Below, piece by piece: positions 59,366 through 64,000 of a stretch of DNA of 64,000 nucleotides. The notes under the pieces were generated by a model. The model saw only the letters and a program-made list of their open reading frames with translations. It made no database searches and was not told the origin of the DNA. Location of the stretch: NCBI GenBank assembly GCA_943912835.1, contig CALTVJ010000001.1, positions 1-64,000 on the forward strand, given 5' to 3'. The number at the start of each line of letters is the position of its first letter. Position 1 is the stretch's first letter. The position numbers were made by a program, and so were the translations under genes. This DNA is from an uncultured Porphyromonas sp. Its GTDB lineage: Bacteria; Bacteroidota; Bacteroidia; Bacteroidales; Porphyromonadaceae.

Positions 59366-60565
59366 TTACTTGATGCCTAATTTCTTAGCAATTTCTTTAG
59401 GTATCGCATTCTTGTTAATAAGGATATTCATTGTACGTCCCTTTACATAGTTGTAAGACACATACCATACCCCCTTGTAAGCACCTGTTTCTCCCCAGCT
59501 ATTTTTTACCATGAAGAACTTACGACCATTCTGGTTTACAGCTTTACCATAAATCGTCATACCGTGGTCATCTGTAAGCTCCTTATTGTCGTAACCCATC
59601 TGGCGATACTCTTGAGTTGGCTCGATTTCTGGCACATCCGCACGATAAATTGCAGCCTTAGTATTGCGACCACCCTCACTACCAAACCAGCGAGCGAAGT
59701 CACTACCCTTACTATTCATCTCATTGAGATCTGCTAAGATACCCAAACCATCACGTGTGAAGCCCGTTTCAGTAACATCAGCTCCCCAAGCAAAGCTATA
59801 ACCATTATCGATGGCTTTGTCCATCACTTCCATAAGCTCGTCTATTGGTAAGTTGTAACTCTCAGACCAACGCCAGTTATCAGGTATTTCGAGTGCAAAC
59901 TTAGTATAGAAGGGGTGATGTGTGTACGACGTAAGCGATACATAGTCATCAGGATTCAACCCAAGTGCTGCAGCATAGCTCTTAGGCGTATATTCCTTAC
60001 CATTGTAACGGAATTTCTCAGGCAAAGCACCCAAATAACTATCCACAATATTATCTAAGCCACGTTTCCAAGCCGTAGTCAATTTACCATTAGGCTTCTC
60101 AATAACAGCTTTTAGGTAGTTTTTGAGGACTGCAGCTAGCTCGTTATGCTGATTCTTATCACTACCATAGTTGAGCCCCATCATCACTGAGCGAGGTACT
60201 GCACCATAGTTTTTTAACACATAGAGCACATCATAAAAAGAACCACCCTGCTCAAAATTGAGATGTCCATCAAGGCGAACATACTTATCTGCCTTATCCT
60301 TGTATGAGTGACTTACAACAAACATCTCACTAAGGTCAAACCCTTTTTTACCCGTACGCAACAACTCTTCCTCAAAGAATCCCTGCCCAGAATAACTCCA
60401 GCAAGTACCACTATTAGCCTGATTTTTGATTGAGGTACGTCCTACTTCTTTAACGGTTGTGAAGACATTCTTTGCGTTCGGATCTACCTTATTACCCTCT
60501 GGCTTATCCTGAGCCACAAGAGGTAAAGCTACTGATAGTAATGTAGCAATAAGTGTTTTCTTCAT
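59366..60565 (-). CDS. Secreted C1 cysteine peptidase (aminopeptidase C / bleomycin hydrolase type)
   Basis: A 399-aa papain-fold peptidase with a cleavable signal peptide (MKKTLIATLLSVALPLVAQ), so it works outside the cytoplasm, unlike classical PepC. The active-site Cys lies in NQANSGTCWSYSGQGFFEEE (about 47-66), the His in LTDDHGMTIYGKAV (about 343) and the Asn in FMVKNSWGETGAYKGVWYV (about 365). These three are the complete C1 triad. Bacteroidetes commonly export such enzymes for peptide feeding. It is a single-gene unit with a clear promoter upstream. Confidence 0.92.
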   Translation of the reverse strand: MKKTLIATLLSVALPLVAQDKPEGNKVDPNAKNVFTTVKEVGRTSIKNQANSGTCWSYSGQGFFEEELLRTGKKGFDLSEMFVVSHSYKDKADKYVRLDGHLNFEQGGSFYDVLYVLKNYGAVPRSVMMGLNYGSDKNQHNELAAVLKNYLKAVIEKPNGKLTTAWKRGLDNIVDSYLGALPEKFRYNGKEYTPKSYAAALGLNPDDYVSLTSYTHHPFYTKFALEIPDNWRWSESYNLPIDELMEVMDKAIDNGYSFAWGADVTETGFTRDGLGILADLNEMNSKGSDFARWFGSEGGRNTKAAIYRADVPEIEPTQEYRQMGYDNKELTDDHGMTIYGKAVNQNGRKFFMVKNSWGETGAYKGVWYVSYNYVKGRTMNILINKNAIPKEIAKKLGIK

Positions 60566-60604
60566 ATCTGCGTATTTTTAATGAATTGATCTAAAGCAAA
60601 TATA

Positions 60605-60635
60605 CAAATTTATCTGTTGATATTCCAATAGTCAA
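60605..60635 (-). promoter_or_regulatory. Promoter of the C1 peptidase gene
   Basis: On the minus strand TTG (60633-60635), a 20-nt spacer and TAAATTTG (60605-60612). A second TATATTTG box directly follows at 60597-60604 with a TTG 21 nt upstream (60626-60628), so two overlapping promoters are possible. Confidence 0.6.
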
Positions 60636-60757
60636 TATAAACAGCAAAACAGGAGAGCACAGAGCCTCATCAAAAGACATGTATTTCTAAGGACTATAAA
60701 CTTAATTACAAAAGCATGTGGCACCAATCGACCAAACCCGAATCAGAATATATTGCT

Positions 60758-60765
60758 TATATTTG
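60758..60765 (+). promoter_or_regulatory. Possible -7 box for the nanM gene
   Basis: TATATTTG fits TAnnTTTG, 24 nt before the ATG at 60790. No -33 TTG is at the right distance. Confidence 0.4.
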
Positions 60766-60789
60766 TTGATATCAACTAAATAGACTTTT

Positions 60790-61974
60790 ATGCTTCGTAC
60801 TTGGCTCATAATATTTTGTCTTGGCTATCTATCTCTTGCCAGCTCTGCCCAAATATCTATCATCGGTAAAACGCCACAAAACGATACAAACTATGCGCAA
60901 GGGGTATCAGGTCACGCAGCCACACTACTCAAGCACCCCAAAGGTGATAAGCTGATTATGTTAGGCGGATGCAACTTCCCCGCTCAACCTGCAGCCGAGG
61001 GCGGAGCTAAACATTATTACAACGAAATATATGCTTCTCCCTATCGCTTCAAAAAATCTATAAAATCTTGGTCTTTGATTGGACGGCTTCCCGAAGCCTT
61101 TGCTTATGCAGCATATCAAAACTACAATAACAAACTTATCATCGCAGGTGGCAAAAACAATCAAAGAGAGCTAGACCGCACCTACCTTATCTCCCTTGAC
61201 AATCAAGGTAAATTACTCATTGATACACTCCCCAATCTCCCTGAACCTCGTAGCAGTATGGCATCAGCCATAGCTGGCTCTCGCCTTTATCTAATCGGGG
61301 GAACTGTATCAGGAGTCCTTAGCAACAGCGTTATCTCGCTCGACCTTGAGAACCCCAAGGCAGGCTGGCGCGACGAAGCCCATTATCTTGGTCTGCCTGC
61401 ACTCAAGGTGCTTAGTGCCAACCTAAAAACAGACAAAGGCAACAAAATATACCTTTTCAGTTCTTTTGTCAATACACAGAGTAGCACAGACTCTGTTGAG
61501 ACACAAGCCAAGCTAATGAGCTACGACCCCAGACTCAACACCTGGCAGCTGGAGCTAGAGTATGAGCCATCTGAATATAACGGATACACTTTCGGAGGTG
61601 GTCATATCTACGCCAATAGCAAAGAGCAAACACTCACACTCATCGGTGGTGTTTCTGAGCAACGCTTCCTCCCTGCCCTAATTCGTGAGCAAAAAATGAA
61701 ACAAGCTCGCAATCTAAAAGATGAGAAAACTCTGGGCATCTACCAAAAGGAAGTTAAAGAATACTTGCTACAAGCCAAAGAATGGTATCAATTCAGCCCC
61801 ACATTATTATTTATTCCAGCGGAGCACGAAGCAACAGGTATCTCTTTGTCTTTAGAGCCCTCGGAGGATCTAGCCAAGGCCGACGGAGCTCTCGTTGAAA
61901 TCAAACCAGGGCATTGGCTACTCCTCGGAGGAGAAGTTAAACCTGGCATCCGCACCGCAGATATCGTTTACTAA
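60790..61974 (+). CDS. nanM: N-acetylneuraminate epimerase (sialic acid mutarotase)
   Basis: NanM speeds the change of alpha- to beta-N-acetylneuraminate in the periplasm after sialidase release, helping uptake. The 394-aa protein has a signal peptide (YLSLASSAQ, cut about 20) and kelch repeats making a six-bladed propeller: HPKGDKLIMLGGCNFPAQPA (about 49-68), NNKLIIAGGKNNQRELDRTY, GSRLYLIGGTVSG, and GHIYANSKEQTLTLIGGVSE. The long helical insert LIREQKMKQARNLKDEKTLG is typical of the NanM (cyclically permuted mutarotase) branch. It is followed 41 nt later by a YhcH-type gene, which supports the sialic acid role. Confidence 0.88.
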   Translation: MLRTWLIIFCLGYLSLASSAQISIIGKTPQNDTNYAQGVSGHAATLLKHPKGDKLIMLGGCNFPAQPAAEGGAKHYYNEIYASPYRFKKSIKSWSLIGRLPEAFAYAAYQNYNNKLIIAGGKNNQRELDRTYLISLDNQGKLLIDTLPNLPEPRSSMASAIAGSRLYLIGGTVSGVLSNSVISLDLENPKAGWRDEAHYLGLPALKVLSANLKTDKGNKIYLFSSFVNTQSSTDSVETQAKLMSYDPRLNTWQLELEYEPSEYNGYTFGGGHIYANSKEQTLTLIGGVSEQRFLPALIREQKMKQARNLKDEKTLGIYQKEVKEYLLQAKEWYQFSPTLLFIPAEHEATGISLSLEPSEDLAKADGALVEIKPGHWLLLGGEVKPGIRTADIVY

Positions 61975-62015
61975 CGACACCTGAACAATACAAGAACTAT
62001 CTATTAAATATAAGT

Positions 62016-62462
62016 ATGATTATCGGAAGTCTGGAGCACTCACAACGCATTGAGTCGCTCCACCCCCAATTCAAAGTAGCATTCGACTACATCAAAAACC
62101 ACGACTTACTCAACGCTCCACTAGAACGCATAGAGCTTGACGGGGATAACCTCTTTATCAACAACGTCAATCCCGAATGCGTTGCTAAGGAAAAACAAGT
62201 CTTAGAGGCACACAAACAATACCTCGACATACACGTCCTCTTAGAGGGGCAAGAATGTATGGGATGGAAAAACATAGATGATTGTGGGACACCCTCAAAA
62301 GCCTACGACGAAAACGACGACTATATGCTCTTCGACCAAGCAGCTAGCACTTATATCGACCTATTGCCAGGACAGTTTGCTATCGTTTACCCCGAAGACG
62401 CTCACGCACCACTTATTGGCTCTGGTAAGATTCGCAAGCTCGTTGTCAAAATTAAGCTCTAA
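62016..62462 (+). CDS. YhcH/YjgK/YiaL family protein (NanQ-like sialic acid anomerase)
   Basis: A 148-aa cupin-type protein. The family includes NanQ (YhcH), linked with opening or interconverting sialic acid anomers in the cytoplasm. The metal-site pattern is visible: HKQYLDIHVLLEGQE (about 67-81) with His and Glu, and VYPEDAHAPLIGSG (about 128-141) with another His, ending in RKLVVKIKL. It is directly after nanM with no other nan gene present in the window, so the aldolase and transporter must lie elsewhere. No signal peptide. Confidence 0.88.
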   Translation: MIIGSLEHSQRIESLHPQFKVAFDYIKNHDLLNAPLERIELDGDNLFINNVNPECVAKEKQVLEAHKQYLDIHVLLEGQECMGWKNIDDCGTPSKAYDENDDYMLFDQAASTYIDLLPGQFAIVYPEDAHAPLIGSGKIRKLVVKIKL

Positions 62463-62489
62463 ATCATAAAAGGAAGCCTATCACAATAG

Positions 62490-62537
62490 GATACAAATAT
62501 CCCCAAGCAACGATTGTTGCTTGGGGATATTTGTATC
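62490..62537. terminator. Bidirectional terminator between the NanQ-like and SusD genes
   Basis: Perfect 22-bp inverted repeat (62490-62511 and 62516-62537) with a 4-nt loop, between convergent genes. The outer half of the stem is A/T-rich (GATACAAATAT) and the inner half G/C-rich. Confidence 0.85.
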
Positions 62538-62549
62538 TAACGAATTATC

Positions 62550-64000
62550 TTAATACTCTGCTTGACTATCACCCTTTATACCCCAACCTAGGTTTTGGTA
62601 AAGGTTACTATTTGCTGGGTCATTCGTTGGCGAGCAATATAATAGTTCACTAGCCGAGAATGGAGACAAATAGTGTGCTTTGTAGAATGTATAGCCATTG
62701 TACGCACGATTGTTTGCCGTATTAAGCTTTTGATAAGGACGAACATACTTACTCAAAGTTGCTGAAGAGATATTAGCATCTTTTGAGCCATCAGAAACAA
62801 GACGAGTCTCGTTGAGTTTCTTTCCAGAATTATTTGGGTCATCCTTTTTGAAGTAATCGTACTCGTGCATCTTATCCCAAAGGTTTATACCCTCCACTTG
62901 ATAATCTTTGACTTGGTCCATAGCACACCATCTTACAAGGTCATCCCAACGATACCCTTCACCAGCAAACTCACAACGGCGTTCGCGACGAATGCTATAA
63001 AGAGTAGCATCTGTAAGACCTTGTCCAGATGAGTAAGCCCCCCAGTCATAGCCTCCACGTTTCGTATTGGTTTCGATACTCATATCCGTTTCAGCAATAG
63101 TTTGCTCGATAGTTCCCGTGATGCCAGCTCGCTCACGCAATTTCGCCCAATAAGCTTTAGCATCTGAGTCTAGATTGCCTTTGCGTAGATAGCTTGCTTC
63201 CATATAATTAAGAAGGGCTTCTGCCGAACGGAAATATACGAGAGCACTTTGGTCTTCTACGCCACCACCACTCAAGTTGCTAGGGTCATAGTTCATACCC
63301 TTACGCTGACGATAACCCGTCGTTTCACGCACATTACCATCACTCTCAAGGAGTAGAGCAACTGTATAACGTTTCGCAGGCGTTGTTACCATGCTCATCA
63401 CATCATCCTCAGCAAACATAAAGAGTTTAAGACGACCATCACGTCCCTCTTTAACCTTCTTGACAGTTGTATCATCGCTATCAGCCTTCTTGTAGTAAGG
63501 TTTACCATCAGCAGTCAAGAAACTCTCAACAAGTGAGCGTGTCCAACCAGAGGCAGTACCTGTTGTGAGGCGGTTAGAGGTATGGTGTACGATATTTACG
63601 CTACGGCTGTGCTGTCTCCAGAGAAGAGCCTCAGGATAGCCAGAGAGGTCTTGCGAGCCAAAGAGCTCGAAATAAGGATTCCAACCTTGGAAACTAGTCG
63701 TAGGATTCTCTACCTTACTATTTGTAGTCAAGACAGCAGCATCAGCAACTTCCTTCGCACTCTTCATTGCTTCATCTAGGAAGAAATTAACCTCAGCCTC
63801 TTGGTCTATTTCGAAAGATTTATTCCACTCTTTACTCTTCCCAGGCCAATTGGTATCGCCTGGCACACGTCCACTACCTCTGTGATACTTCTCAAAGGTT
63901 GCCTCGTATAGAGCAACACGACTCTTGAAGAGTTGAGCAACCTTCTTGCTAACACGTTGGTTACCTGGTGTACTTGCTTTGAGTAAACCATACGCCTTGT
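62550..64000 (-). CDS. SusD/RagB-family lipoprotein, N-terminal part outside the window
   Basis: The frame is open from 62550 to the right edge (483 codons including the stop), so the gene continues beyond 64000 and its true start is not seen; a GTG at 63864-63866 lies inside the SusD domain and is not a start. Features of large SusD proteins are clear: KSRVALYEATFEKYHRGSGR just inside the edge, RVPGDTNWPG, SFQGWNPYFELFGSQDLSGY, then SALVYFRSAEALLNYMEASY, YSIRRERRCEFAGEGYRWDD and the C-terminal NLGWGIKGDSQAEY. A susC gene is expected just upstream. Although next to nanM, it is convergent with it and separated by a terminator, so a sialic-acid role is not established. Confidence 0.9.
   Translation of the reverse strand, partial: KAYGLLKASTPGNQRVSKKVAQLFKSRVALYEATFEKYHRGSGRVPGDTNWPGKSKEWNKSFEIDQEAEVNFFLDEAMKSAKEVADAAVLTTNSKVENPTTSFQGWNPYFELFGSQDLSGYPEALLWRQHSRSVNIVHHTSNRLTTGTASGWTRSLVESFLTADGKPYYKKADSDDTTVKKVKEGRDGRLKLFMFAEDDVMSMVTTPAKRYTVALLLESDGNVRETTGYRQRKGMNYDPSNLSGGGVEDQSALVYFRSAEALLNYMEASYLRKGNLDSDAKAYWAKLRERAGITGTIEQTIAETDMSIETNTKRGGYDWGAYSSGQGLTDATLYSIRRERRCEFAGEGYRWDDLVRWCAMDQVKDYQVEGINLWDKMHEYDYFKKDDPNNSGKKLNETRLVSDGSKDANISSATLSKYVRPYQKLNTANNRAYNGYTFYKAHYLSPFSASELLYCSPTNDPANSNLYQNLGWGIKGDSQAEY

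Noticed and set aside
1..64000. CRISPR arrays, prophage or IS elements
   Set aside because: No regularly spaced direct repeats, cas, integrase, transposase or phage structural genes were seen on either strand.

Overview
The window reads as chromosome of a Bacteroidales bacterium, probably Porphyromonadaceae or close to it. The support is indirect but consistent: complete NQR and RNF ion-pumping clusters, SusC/SusD pairs, a PUR-family (DUF3276) protein, a cydAB operon led by a DUF4492 gene, a GGDDS-type PPi phosphofructokinase, many short lipoprotein signals, and -7 boxes of the TAnnTTTG type. The species cannot be fixed from sequence alone. Gene density is high and almost everything outside the outer-membrane uptake loci is core metabolism.

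Layout. 259-6183 (minus): nqrABCDEF, the Na+-translocating NADH:quinone reductase, closed by a very long hairpin. 6514-9316 (plus): a small YbjN-like protein and a GH92 alpha-mannosidase lipoprotein. 9414-15194 (minus): guaB-miaA-pyrE-SRPBCC-Rieske-like lipoprotein-HAD-mutY, a tightly packed nucleotide, tRNA and DNA maintenance operon. 15452-16099: a solitary HEPN-type protein. 16314-17300: dusB. 17365-26948 (minus): ten nearly abutting or overlapping genes for envelope and RNA functions (LysM/periplasmic-binding protein, PorT-like barrel, lipoprotein, PUR protein, membrane protein, mtaB, lipid A acyltransferase, GT2, ABC ATPase, SulP transporter). 27434-32861 (plus): rseC-rnfBCDGEA. 32862-33838: a gene-poor stretch with a CAU-anticodon tRNA and two copies of an interspersed repeat. 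33839-36102 (plus): SpmAB-like membrane protein and an acyltransferase. 36167-42945 (minus): PPi-PFK, a two-gene chromate-type transporter, an ABC exporter, a polyprenol-phosphate mannosyltransferase-like enzyme and a lipoprotein. 43095-55751 (minus): an outer-membrane uptake operon with a FecA-like receptor, SusC, SusD and six secreted or lipid-anchored accessory proteins. 55998-59060: cydB-cydA-DUF4492. 59366-60565: secreted C1 peptidase of the bleomycin hydrolase type. 60790-62462 (plus): nanM and a YhcH/NanQ-like gene for sialic acid handling. 62550-64000: the C-terminal part of a second SusD protein running off the right edge.

Together the genes describe an anaerobe or microaerophile that builds Na+/H+ gradients with NQR and RNF, scavenges traces of oxygen with cytochrome bd, uses PPi-linked glycolysis, and feeds on host glycans and peptides (mannosidase, sialic acid mutarotase, SusCD systems, secreted peptidase).

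The least ordinary signals are: a ~200-nt interspersed repeat in four intergenic copies (1-152, 32965-33080, 33417-33650, 41457-41654); a family of small hairpins with TCGGTAG/CTACCGA arms always 16 nt apart; a SusCD-linked zinc-metallohydrolase-like lipoprotein whose HExxH site has become RQFAY; a Rieske-like lipoprotein with Cys in place of the ligand His; and an isolated HEPN protein with an intact RNxxxH motif. No phage, IS element, CRISPR array or complete defence island was seen.
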